From assembly GCA_016219145.1 (NCBI GenBank), contig JACRCG010000276.1, forward strand, positions 1-44,685: a stretch of 44,685 nucleotides of DNA. The letters run 5' to 3'. Below the pieces are notes generated by a model. It was given only the letters and a program-made list of their open reading frames with translations. It had not been told where the DNA came from and did no database searches. The position numbers and the translations under genes were made by a program. Positions 33,301 through 39,741 of the stretch are shown piece after piece. How positions within the stretch are numbered: position 1 is the first letter of the stretch; each line of letters begins with the position of its first letter. This DNA is from Deltaproteobacteria bacterium (GTDB taxonomy: Bacteria; Desulfobacterota; Desulfuromonadia; Geobacterales; Pseudopelobacteraceae).

Positions 33301-34363
33301 TGGCCGTTACGGCAAGGGCGATCACAAGGATACGCCCCTACACAAACAAACCTTTTTCACCGCCACCTTCACCGCCACCGACCAGTTGACCAGCTTCGAC
33401 GAAACCCTGGCTGCCATCGGCTTCAGCATGCCGGTTGCGGCGTTAAGAAATGAGGGTTGGACGCTGGAACGCCCGGATGTTCTGGCCTTGATGGACAGAT
33501 TGCGTGTGGTTGGAAAGCCTCTGGGTGCGTATGTGGAAGGAAAGTTTTACTATGGCATCAAGACCGGCTTGAACGAAGCCTTTATCATTGATGAGGAGAC
33601 AAAAGCCCGTCTGATTGCCGAAGACCCGAAAAGTGCCGGGATCATCAAACCTTGGCTGCGAGGGCGAGACATACGGAAGTGGCAGGCGGATTGGGCTGGA
33701 CTGTATATCATTGCCATTGCCAGCAGCGGCAACAGGGAATGGCCTTGGTCGCAGGAGGCATCTGAATCAACTGCGCGACCTCTGTTTGAGCAGGCCTACC
33801 CGGCGGTTAACAAGCACCTTTCTCAATGGGAAACAGGACTCCGGAAACGCGATGACAAGGGACGTTTCTGGTGGGAGTTGCGGGCTTGTGTTTATTGGGA
33901 AGAGTTTTATAAAACCAAGCTTGTTTATCAAGAAATCGCTACTTTTCAGTCCTTTGCATACGCCGAATCAGGACTGGTCTGCAACAACAAATGTTTTCTT
34001 ATTCCAGAAAAGAACGATTTTTTTCTAGCTCTGCTGAACAGCAAACTACTCTGGTGGTTTATTGGTAACCTGACCTCCGGGCTAGTAGGCGGCGCTCGTG
34101 CCATGCAAATGCCCTACATGCAACAGCTCCCCATCCCACCCGCCACCGACGCCCAGCAAGCCCCCATCATTGAGCGCGTCCAGAGAATCCTTGAGATAAA
34201 AAACAACTCAAAGGCGGGCTTCGACTCCGCTCAGCCAACAACCAGTTCCCTGAGCGGAGTCGAAGGGGACGTCCCGCAACTTGAAGCCGAAATAGACCGC
34301 CTTGTGTACGACCTTTACGGCCTGACCGACGAGGAGATGGCCGTGGTAGAGGGCAAGAAATGA
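30341..34363 (+). CDS. type IIG restriction-modification enzyme (Eco57I-like), carrying five in-frame repeat insertions
   Basis: A 1340-residue single-chain restriction-methylation enzyme. An N-terminal PD-(D/E)xK nuclease is seen in GRADLAIHN (Asp75) and GVLIEVKRP (Glu93, Lys95). The adenine methyltransferase has motif I CDPAVGSGHFLVSALNE (Asp569) and motif IV IIGNPPYIRQE (Asn868-Tyr871). The C-terminal part (about 1010-1280) with YYGIKTGLNEAFIID, KPWLRGRDIRKW is a TaqI/Eco57I-type target-recognition domain. Palindromic repeats add residues at about 209-240, 318-332, 682-708, 970-1001 and 1293-1309, all between conserved blocks, and the frame stays open. Start at the ATG at 30341 (AAAGG 11 bases upstream). 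The stop overlaps the next gene's ATG (ATGA). Whether it is active is unknown. Confidence 0.88.
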   Translation: MKLAVVPPVKSLSKAYLKQCLKREQIELFKANLARMFERIRSDEHEEHLKNIVSDFLKDTWYKQTNEINTSGRADLAIHNRMTSASSVGVLIEVKRPANKNEMISPERPNAKALHELLHYYMQERYIKDNKEIRHLIVCNIHEWYIFDAVDFERFFFHNQKLVKSYKEWNDGLLVSTNTDWFYQEIAKPFIEKELDELPCTYFDLRDYVGAIPCVRPPLVENCSSGGDFEKGDHKDAPLQKRLIALYKILSPTHLLKQSFSNDSNSLNREFYSELLHIIGLEEVKDKGKKLIRRKPEGSRNDGSLLENTINVLNVRHRLPPLPEGEGRGERVFDVALELCITWLNRLLFLKLLEGQLIGYHKGDRSHAFLNSSRIEDFDELNELFFEVLAVRVDERSESVRAKFGNIPYLNSSLFEESDLERATMRINELKNRLDLPLHGSTVLKAANGKRLTGSKSTLGYLFEFLDAYDFGAEGSADIQEQNKSIINASVLGLIFEKINGYKDGSFFTPGFITMYICRETIRRAVLRRFNETYGWDCANITELHNDLYRRRIPLNEANTLVNSLKICDPAVGSGHFLVSALNEIIAVKSELRILADSDGKLLRCDVTIENDELIVTVDDQIFEYNYRDSESQRVQETLFHEKETIIENCLFGVDINPKSVAICRLRLWIELLKNAYYRKSPTPLNPPLSGGRPLAPSLDKGRAGEGLQLETLPNIDINIKCGNSLISRFALAGTPNFPASSRKKQKELADKYRELVFFYKHSPSNKAEIRKQIENLKHDLENFGLPKDKDLIALRKKENEVAQLGFAFDKQGAEARQKLLAEVGVLQKRFAEKERLVYNNAFEWRFEFPEVLDEEGEFVGFDAIIGNPPYIRQEAIKEQKPAFMEMFGSFFCGTADIYTYFYKTGLNLLKPGSTLCYIAPNKFMRAGYGKNTRELLTTVARPLMVLDFGDLPIFDEATTYPSIVMVQNVGAIPCVRPPLGGNGKIAGRYGKGDHKDTPLHKQTFFTATFTATDQLTSFDETLAAIGFSMPVAALRNEGWTLERPDVLALMDRLRVVGKPLGAYVEGKFYYGIKTGLNEAFIIDEETKARLIAEDPKSAGIIKPWLRGRDIRKWQADWAGLYIIAIASSGNREWPWSQEASESTARPLFEQAYPAVNKHLSQWETGLRKRDDKGRFWWELRACVYWEEFYKTKLVYQEIATFQSFAYAESGLVCNNKCFLIPEKNDFFLALLNSKLLWWFIGNLTSGLVGGARAMQMPYMQQLPIPPATDAQQAPIIERVQRILEIKNNSKAGFDSAQPTTSSLSGVEGDVPQLEAEIDRLVYDLYGLTDEEMAVVEGKK
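30965..31058 (+). repeat. 94-bp palindromic element A, copy 1, in frame in the restriction gene
   Basis: Ends GTAGGGGCG and CGCCCCTAC are exact inverted repeats; the longer arms (GTAGGGGCGATACCTTGTG versus CACAAGGATGCGCCCCTAC) pair with few mismatches. It encodes VGAIPCVRPPL...KGDHKDAPL within the protein. Confidence 0.88.
31294..31336 (+). repeat. CTCCCTGAGGGAGA-type repeat fragment in the restriction gene
   Basis: The segment CCCCCTCTGCCTGAGGGAGA and following GGGG-rich bases encode PPLPEGEGRGER between NVLNVRHRL and VFDVALEL. The same core recurs in the intergenic element at 23465-23618. Limits are approximate. Confidence 0.65.
32385..32464 (+). repeat. 80-bp C-run/G-run palindromic element in the restriction gene
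   Basis: Begins CAACCCC (32385) and ends GGGGTTG (32464), with nested hairpins such as CCCCCCTTATCAGGGGGG and CCCTTGATAAGGG. It encodes SPTPLNPPLSGG...SLDKGRAGEG between ELLKNAYYRK and QLETLPNIDI, which are normally close together in this methyltransferase family. Confidence 0.78.
33248..33341 (+). repeat. 94-bp palindromic element A, copy 2, in frame in the restriction gene
   Basis: Same length, same ends and same reading frame as copy 1; the outer 30 bases on each side are nearly identical and the centre differs. AC flanks it on both sides (33246-33247 and 33342-33343), so 94 plus a 2-base duplication gives 96 bases, 32 codons. Confidence 0.88.
34219..34265 (+). repeat. 47-bp hairpin element near the 3' end of the restriction gene
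   Basis: CTTCGACTCCGCTCAG (34219-34234) and CTGAGCGGAGTCGAAG (34250-34265) are perfect inverted arms with a 15-base loop. Encodes GFDSAQP...SLSGVEGD between the recognition domain and the C-terminal helix. Confidence 0.85.
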
Positions 34364-35136
34364 GTCCCCGCCCTTCGGCACTGCGCGCTCACGGCGGCTA
34401 CCGCCAGCTGCGTTCATTTCAGGTGACTGAGATCATCTACGACGGCACGGTCTCGTTCTGCGACCGCTTCGTAAACAAACGCTCGCGAACGCATGATCAG
34501 ATGGTCCAGGCTGCGCGCAGCGGACGCCAGAACATCGCCGAAGGGAGCAGGGCCTCGGCGACATCGAGCCAGACGGAATTACGCCTGGTGAATGTGGCGC
34601 GCGCCAGCCTGGACGAACTGCTGCTGGATTATGAAGATTATCTTCGTCAGCGCAGGCTATCGGCCTGGGGCAAGGATGACCCTCAGGCGCGGGAAGTGCG
34701 TGCTTTGGGGAAAACACATCCGACTGATCAGTCAGATCGGACCGATCGGTCTGATTCTCCAAATCGGTCGGATGCTGAATCCTATTCCCCCTGGCTGAAC
34801 CATGCCGATCCGGCGGTGGTTGCCAACACTCTGATTTGCCTGATTCATCAGGCAAATTATCTGCTGGATCGCCAGATTGCCGGCCTGGAGAAGCAATTCA
34901 TCAGCGAGGGGGGCTATAGCGAGCGGTTGCACGCTGCCCGTCTTGATGAGCGTCGAAAACAGACTGCAATTAATCCGACTGATCAGTCGGATCGGACTGA
35001 TCAGTCGGATCTGAAACCTTGCCCGGCCTGTGGCCAGCCGATGCTGCTCCGCACAGCACGGCAAGGGGCTCGTGCCGGATCACAATTCCGGGGTTGTTCG
35101 GGATATCCAGAATGCAGGACGACCTTGCCGCTGTAG
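34360..35136 (+). CDS. four-helix-bundle suffix-domain protein with zinc-finger end
   Basis: A 258-residue protein. The first part is a four-helix bundle related to the 23S rRNA intervening-sequence protein family (FCDRFVNKRSRTHDQMVQAARSGRQNIAEGSRASATS, LDELLLDYEDYLRQR). The helices resume at ADPAVVANTLICLIHQANYLLDRQI. The C-terminus is a topoisomerase-like zinc ribbon: CPACGQPML then FRGCSGYPECRTTL. This is the 'four helix bundle suffix' architecture. Two repeat insertions add Ser/Asp/Thr-rich stretches (TDQSDRTDRSD near 120-138 and TDQSDRTDQSD near 205-217). The ATG overlaps the restriction gene's stop, so the two are translationally coupled; a nucleic-acid-binding role in the same system is plausible but unproven. 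Confidence 0.85.
   Translation: MSPRPSALRAHGGYRQLRSFQVTEIIYDGTVSFCDRFVNKRSRTHDQMVQAARSGRQNIAEGSRASATSSQTELRLVNVARASLDELLLDYEDYLRQRRLSAWGKDDPQAREVRALGKTHPTDQSDRTDRSDSPNRSDAESYSPWLNHADPAVVANTLICLIHQANYLLDRQIAGLEKQFISEGGYSERLHAARLDERRKQTAINPTDQSDRTDQSDLKPCPACGQPMLLRTARQGARAGSQFRGCSGYPECRTTLPL
34718..34773 (+). repeat. ATCCGACTGAT-type palindromic repeat, copy 1
   Basis: ATCCGACTGAT (34718-34728) and ATCGGTCGGAT (34763-34773) are inverted with one mismatch; internal GATCGG/CCGATC units add further symmetry. In frame inside the four-helix gene. Confidence 0.78.
34973..35010 (+). repeat. ATCCGACTGAT-type palindromic repeat, copy 2
   Basis: ATCCGACTGATCAGTCGGAT (34973-34992) is a perfect 20-bp palindrome, immediately followed by a second overlapping near-copy ending at 35010. 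In frame, just before the zinc ribbon. Confidence 0.82.
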
Positions 35137-35160
35137 AGATCTGAATACAAGAGGTGAACC

Positions 35161-36555
35161 ATGACCACACGCATTGAAAAAGACAGCATGGGTGAAATGG
35201 AAGTTCCGGCCGAGGCTTACTACGGGGCGCAGACGGCCCGGGCCGTGCATAACTTCCCGATCTCCGGCCTGAAACCGCACCCGGCCTTTGTCTGGGCTAC
35301 GGTAATCATCAAGAAATGCGCGGCCAGAGCCAACATGTCCACCGGCCGGCTGGACGGGGAAATCGGCAACGCCATAGTGGCAGCCGCTGATGAAGTGCTG
35401 GCCGGTGCGCTGGCCGATCAGTTCGTGGTCGATCCCTTTCAGGCCGGGGCCGGGACATCCCACAACATGAACGCCAACGAAGTACTGGCCAACCGGGCGC
35501 TGGAGCTTTTGGGGCGGGAGCGGGGCGACTTTTCCACGCTGCACCCCAACGACCATGTCAATATGGCTCAATCCACCAATGATGTTATCCCGACCGCCAT
35601 CCGCCTGGCCTCGCTGGAAATGCTTGATCCGCTGCTGGAGCGGCTGGAAGAGCTGGAACTGGCTCTGTCCGCCAAGGCGGGGGAGTTCGATCATATCCTC
35701 AAATCAGGGCGCACCCACCTTCAGGACGCCGTGCCGATCCGGATGGGACAGGAGTTCGGCGCTTATGCCGCCGCCATCCGCAAGAACCGCGAGGGGCTGG
35801 AATCCTGCATCCCGGCCCTGCTGGAACTGGGCATCGGCGGCACCGCCGTCGGAACCGGCCTGAACGCCGAGCCGGCCTATATCAAGGCCATGATCGAAGA
35901 GCTTACCGTAGCAACCGGCTTTCCGCTGGTGGCTAGCCCGGATCTGTTCGAGGCCATGCAGAACATGGATCCCTTCCTGGCGCTGTCATCGTCCTTACGC
36001 CGCACGGCGGTCAACCTGGGTCGCATCGCCAACGACCTGCGCCTGCTGGCATCCGGCCCCCGCACCGGTCTGGACGAAATCCGCCTGCCGGCCATCCAGC
36101 CCGGCTCATCGATCATGCCGGGCAAGATCAATCCATCGATGGCCGAGATGACCAACATGGTCTGCTTTCAGGTGATGGGGTGCGATCAGGCTGTGCTGCT
36201 GGCGGCCCAGGCCGGACAGCTGGAGCTGAATGTGATGATGCCGCTGATTGCATGGAACCTGACTTTTTCAATGGAATTGCTCAGGAATTGCGTGCAGAAA
36301 TTCACCGGATCATGTATAAGCGGAATAAGCGCCAACGAAGCGCGCTGCCGCCGTTATCTGGATGATTCGCTGGGGCTGGTGACAGTCCTGGCGCCCTACA
36401 TCGGCTACAACGCCTCAGCTGCCATCGCCAAGGAATCTCTGGCCGGCGGACGGAGTATCCGCGAGATAGTGCTGGAACAGAAGTTGATGGATATTGAAGA
36501 GCTGGACAGGATCATGCAGCCGGAGCATCTGACCGAACCGGGGTTGCCTGAATAA
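35161..36555 (+). CDS. aspA: aspartate ammonia-lyase / class II fumarase family enzyme, probably aspartase
   Basis: A 464-residue member of the fumarase/aspartase superfamily, full length. Catalytic loop GSSIMPGKINPSMAEM; substrate-site segments SGRTHLQDAVPIRMGQE and HPNDHVNMAQSTNDVIPTA. YYGAQTARAVHNF and FQAGAGTSHNMNANEV look more like aspartase (AspA) than FumC, but not decisively; the enzyme either deaminates aspartate to fumarate or hydrates fumarate. GAGGTG precedes the ATG by 4 bases. The NifU-C gene follows after 21 bases, probably in the same transcript, and may supply Fe-S clusters generally rather than to this cluster-free enzyme. Confidence 0.83.
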   Translation: MTTRIEKDSMGEMEVPAEAYYGAQTARAVHNFPISGLKPHPAFVWATVIIKKCAARANMSTGRLDGEIGNAIVAAADEVLAGALADQFVVDPFQAGAGTSHNMNANEVLANRALELLGRERGDFSTLHPNDHVNMAQSTNDVIPTAIRLASLEMLDPLLERLEELELALSAKAGEFDHILKSGRTHLQDAVPIRMGQEFGAYAAAIRKNREGLESCIPALLELGIGGTAVGTGLNAEPAYIKAMIEELTVATGFPLVASPDLFEAMQNMDPFLALSSSLRRTAVNLGRIANDLRLLASGPRTGLDEIRLPAIQPGSSIMPGKINPSMAEMTNMVCFQVMGCDQAVLLAAQAGQLELNVMMPLIAWNLTFSMELLRNCVQKFTGSCISGISANEARCRRYLDDSLGLVTVLAPYIGYNASAAIAKESLAGGRSIREIVLEQKLMDIEELDRIMQPEHLTEPGLPE

Positions 36556-36576
36556 TATAAAAAGGAGAAAGATGAG

Positions 36577-36798
36577 ATGAAAGAAGAGGTACTGAAAGTA
36601 TTGGAGCAGGTTCGCCCCGCTCTGCAGGCTGATGGCGGCGATGTTGAGCTGGTTGAAGTTACCGAAGACGGCATCGTCAAGGTGCGCCTGAAGGGCGCCT
36701 GCGGCAGTTGCCCGATGTCCACCATGACTTTGAAGATGGGGATCGAGCGCGCCATGAAAGCACAGATTCCAGGGGTTGTGGAAGTCCAGCAGGTCTGA
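36577..36798 (+). CDS. NifU C-terminal domain (Nfu-type) Fe-S scaffold
   Basis: A 73-residue stand-alone NifU-C/Nfu domain. LEQVRPALQADGGDVELVEV and GACGSCPMSTMTLKMGIE are the family signatures; CGSCP supplies the two cluster-binding Cys. It carries a 4Fe-4S cluster between the assembly machinery and client enzymes. AAAGGAG precedes the ATG at 36577 with an 11-base spacer (an in-frame overlap with ATGAGATG nearby). A bidirectional terminator follows. Confidence 0.95.
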   Translation: MKEEVLKVLEQVRPALQADGGDVELVEVTEDGIVKVRLKGACGSCPMSTMTLKMGIERAMKAQIPGVVEVQQV

Positions 36799-36822
36799 TT
36801 TCAACATCGGAATAAGCCGCGA

Positions 36823-36860
36823 AAACGCTCCTTCAGTCCCGCTGAAAGGAGCGTTTGTTA
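36823..36860. terminator. bidirectional terminator between nfu-type gene and pqiC
   Basis: AAACGCTCCTTCAG (36823-36836) and CTGAAAGGAGCGTTT (36842-36856) with one bulged base, followed by TTTGTTATT. The pqiC stop lies only 1-2 bases outside the hairpin on the other side, so it can serve both genes. Confidence 0.85.
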
Positions 36861-37460
36861 TTGTCCGGCAGCCCGATCTGCACGGATCGCCCCGGCAATA
36901 TCGCTGCCGGCTGAGACGATGGCCCGGTTATAGGCGGCCACCAGAGCGTCGTAACCATCCCTGCCCCTGCTTTCCTGCACATTCGAGCGCCCTGTTTTTA
37001 TCGAACCGCCGGATGATCGGCTTACTTTCCAGACCGCATCCAGATACACCAGATCACTGGTGGCATCCAGGCGCCGGATGTCCAGCGTCACCTTGTAGTC
37101 CGGCTCTGCGGCGCTGGTTTGGGGGTAGGCTGTAACCAGATCTGATGCAAGCCGGTTGGCCAGTGTATCTACCAAAAGACGGGTAATCCCGTCTTTCAAT
37201 GGTTCTGCCCAACGCTGCATTTCCAGTATTTCCACACGATTGCCGGTCAGACGCTCAACCATCTGCGGTCGATCCACCAGATCCGGAAGAGAAACGTGCG
37301 TCACCGATACAGCGGGTGGAGCGTTTAACGGCTCGGCCGGTTTAACTCCCGTGATGGTTCCCAGCGTATAAAAATTGACCTGCGGCGATCTGCTGCAGCC
37401 GGCCATGGCTGTCCCGAGGCATAGCACCGTTATGCCGGTGATTACTTGCCGAAAGTTCAT
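36858..37460 (-). CDS. pqiC: PqiC-like ABC-type transport auxiliary lipoprotein
   Basis: A 200-residue lipoprotein with lipobox MAGC at about residues 19-22, then NFYTLG (the family's opening strand), VSVTHVSLPDLVDRPQMVERL and LADRL-like LANRLASDLV. This is the PqiC/ABC_trans_aux family, an outer-membrane partner of MCE-protein tunnels. It overlaps pqiB by 4 bases (ATGA) and is the last gene of the operon. Confidence 0.88.
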   Translation of the reverse strand: MNFRQVITGITVLCLGTAMAGCSRSPQVNFYTLGTITGVKPAEPLNAPPAVSVTHVSLPDLVDRPQMVERLTGNRVEILEMQRWAEPLKDGITRLLVDTLANRLASDLVTAYPQTSAAEPDYKVTLDIRRLDATSDLVYLDAVWKVSRSSGGSIKTGRSNVQESRGRDGYDALVAAYNRAIVSAGSDIAGAIRADRAAGQ

Positions 37461-39109
37461 TTTTCATCCCCCTTCTTGCCGCGCAGCAGCGCTTCCGGAT
37501 TGCGTTCAAGATAGTCGCCCAGCACTCTTAAGGATTTGGCGGCCCGGCTTATTTCGCGCAGGGTCTCCCGCAGATCAAGCTGAAACGGCGCTTCCGATGA
37601 GAGCGTCTGTTTCGCTTCTCCCAGGGTTTTTCGCAGATCCTCCAGCGATTTACGCACATCCGTCATCAGGGCGCGCGCCTCCGGCACAATCGCAGCGTCA
37701 ACGTTTTTAAGCAGGTTGTCGGCGCTCTTCAAGGTACCATCAAGACTCTGGACCGTCTGTCGCGCATCGCCGGCCAGCTCTTCCAGAGGCACCTTTTCCA
37801 GTTTCTGCACGATCTGCATCAGGGCGGTCTGGAATTGCTCCATACTGCCGACTGCGGTCGGGAATTCAGGCGGGCTCTTGCTCCAGTCCATCTTCGCCGG
37901 CGGCGCCTTGGGAAAGAAATCCAGTGCCACATAGAGTTGTCCTGTCAGCAGATTGCCGGTCCTGAGCTGGGCCCGGAAACCATTTGCAACCAGGGCGTTC
38001 AGCAGTTCCCTGGTACTCATGGTGTGCTGCGATTTGCTGCGGTAACGGGCTTTCAGCCGTTCCGGGTAGAATTTAATCTCGACCGGCATCGAAAACTGTT
38101 TGCGCTGCGGATCAAGCTCGACGTTGATCTTGCTGACCTCGCCCACGGTCACGCCCCGCAGATCCACCGGAGCCCCGATCGGCAGGCCACGCACCGATTC
38201 GGCAAAAACCAGCAGGTAATTTTCAACAACGGTATCGGGACGCTTGATAGCCTCCTCCTTGTCGGCAAACAGGGTAAAAACGCTGTTGGCGTCGGCTGGC
38301 GCGGCGTCCTGGCGGTCTTCAGGAGATTGAAAGGCGATGCCCCCCAGCAGGATCGAAGCCATCGATTCGGTGTTGACCTTAACTCCGCTGCCGTCGATTG
38401 AAATGTCTATGCCGCTGGCATGCCAGAACATGGTGTTGACCTTGACGTAACTGTCGTAAGGAGCCCGTATGAACACCTTGAGAGTAACCCCTTTGCCGTC
38501 CTTGTCGAGTTCGTAGGCCACCACCTCGCCGACCTGCATGCGGCGGTAGAACAGCGGAGTGGCGATATCGAGCGAGCCGATATCCCTGGCGCGCAGGACA
38601 AACTGGCGACCCGGCACATCCATTGAGACCACCGGCGGCCGCTCCAGGCCGATAAAATCATACTGATCTTCCAATGACTTGCCGGCATCCAGGCCGATGT
38701 AAGTGCCTCCCATCAGGGTACTCAGGCCGGAAATGCTCCCCCCCGAGATGCGGGCCCGCACGACCCAGAAGCGGGTATCTTCGACCAACAGCGGCTCGGC
38801 TTCCTTGCTCAGTTCGGCAGTTACCACCACATGAGAGCGATCCCTGGCGATGGCGATGCTCTTGACCAGACCGACCTGCACGTCCTTGTACTTGATCCTG
38901 GTTTTTCCAGCTTCCAGACCCTCACCGCTTTTGAAAGTAATCGTTATGACCGGCCCGCGCCCCAGGTACGATTTGACCGCCAGGGAAATGCCGATGATGG
39001 CTGCGATGATCGGTATGATCCAGATCAGCTGCGAGGTCCGGCGACGGCGACGCTCGACAATGGCATCCGGGATTTCCGGAACTACAGGCGCTTTTGGTGA
39101 ATCATTCAT
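37457..39109 (-). CDS. pqiB: intermembrane transport protein PqiB (three MCE domains)
   Basis: A 550-residue protein with one N-terminal transmembrane helix (LIWIIPIIAAIIGISLAV, about residues 28-46) and three MCE domains: GPVITITFKSGEGLEAGKTRIKYKDVQVG, then the one near residues 165-230, and one beginning near residue 290 with LRGVTVGEVSKINV. A helical C-terminal region (about 415-540) probably forms the tunnel needle. PqiB hexamers bridge inner and outer membranes and move lipids. Overlaps both neighbours by 4 bases. Confidence 0.93.
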   Translation of the reverse strand: MNDSPKAPVVPEIPDAIVERRRRRTSQLIWIIPIIAAIIGISLAVKSYLGRGPVITITFKSGEGLEAGKTRIKYKDVQVGLVKSIAIARDRSHVVVTAELSKEAEPLLVEDTRFWVVRARISGGSISGLSTLMGGTYIGLDAGKSLEDQYDFIGLERPPVVSMDVPGRQFVLRARDIGSLDIATPLFYRRMQVGEVVAYELDKDGKGVTLKVFIRAPYDSYVKVNTMFWHASGIDISIDGSGVKVNTESMASILLGGIAFQSPEDRQDAAPADANSVFTLFADKEEAIKRPDTVVENYLLVFAESVRGLPIGAPVDLRGVTVGEVSKINVELDPQRKQFSMPVEIKFYPERLKARYRSKSQHTMSTRELLNALVANGFRAQLRTGNLLTGQLYVALDFFPKAPPAKMDWSKSPPEFPTAVGSMEQFQTALMQIVQKLEKVPLEELAGDARQTVQSLDGTLKSADNLLKNVDAAIVPEARALMTDVRKSLEDLRKTLGEAKQTLSSEAPFQLDLRETLREISRAAKSLRVLGDYLERNPEALLRGKKGDEK

Positions 39110-39741
39110 ATATCACTCTCTTTCCTGAGCGGATCCCAGATCAGGCGCGGGTCAAATTCCATGGCGGCAAACATGGTCAGCACCACAACAGAGCCGAAAG
39201 CGATCGCACCGCTGCCGGCTCTGACGGTCGCCAGTGAACTCATCTGCACCAGCGCTGCCAGAATGGTCACTACATAAATATCCAGCATCGACCAGCGACC
39301 GACCAGTTCCACCATGCGATAGAGTTTGGCCCGTTGTACCGGCCACCAGGTCGTGCGGAGCTGCACCGTGACCAGCAGAAAGGTGAGCGCCATCAGTTTG
39401 AAGAGCGGCACCACTATGCTGGCGATGAAAACAATGGCCGAGATTCCCCACGAGCCGCTCTTCCAGAGGTGCACCACACCGCTCATGATGGTATCCTGGC
39501 GGTAGTCGATCAGCGAGCCTGTCTCCATGATTGTCAGCAGATTGGCCGGCAGGTACAGGATATAGGCGGCAATTACCAAGGCCCAGCAGCGCCTGATGCT
39601 GTCCGGTTTGCGGATACTTACCCTGGCGTTGCATCTGGGACAGCGGGCGGTTTCATGGATATCGGCCGGTCTTGACACCAGTCCACAGGCCTGGCAGGAG
39701 CAGAGGCCGAGGGCGGCGGCCGTAAGCATGGGGCGGCTCAT
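39106..39741 (-). CDS. pqiA: PqiA-like inner-membrane protein, second half
   Basis: A 211-residue PqiA-domain protein: an N-terminal zinc ribbon (CQACG and CPRCNARV) and four transmembrane helices (ALVIAAYILYLPANLL, then WGISAIVFIASIVVPLFKLMAL and two more). PqiA proteins in E. coli are one 417-residue chain with two such units; here this is the second unit as a separate gene, overlapping both neighbours by 4 bases (ATGA). It should sit under PqiB in the inner membrane and feed lipid into it. Confidence 0.9.
   Translation of the reverse strand: MSRPMLTAAALGLCSCQACGLVSRPADIHETARCPRCNARVSIRKPDSIRRCWALVIAAYILYLPANLLTIMETGSLIDYRQDTIMSGVVHLWKSGSWGISAIVFIASIVVPLFKLMALTFLLVTVQLRTTWWPVQRAKLYRMVELVGRWSMLDIYVVTILAALVQMSSLATVRAGSGAIAFGSVVVLTMFAAMEFDPRLIWDPLRKESDI

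Noticed and set aside
30341..35136. BREX or DISARM defence locus
   Set aside because: The methyltransferase resembles PglX in size, but it carries its own PD-(D/E)xK nuclease and no brx or drm genes are nearby; a type IIG enzyme explains it better.
35161..36555. Class II fumarase (fumC)
   Set aside because: Not fully excluded, but YYGAQTARAVHNF, FQAGAGTS and NMAQSTNDVIPTA lean to aspartase; kept as aspA with reduced confidence.
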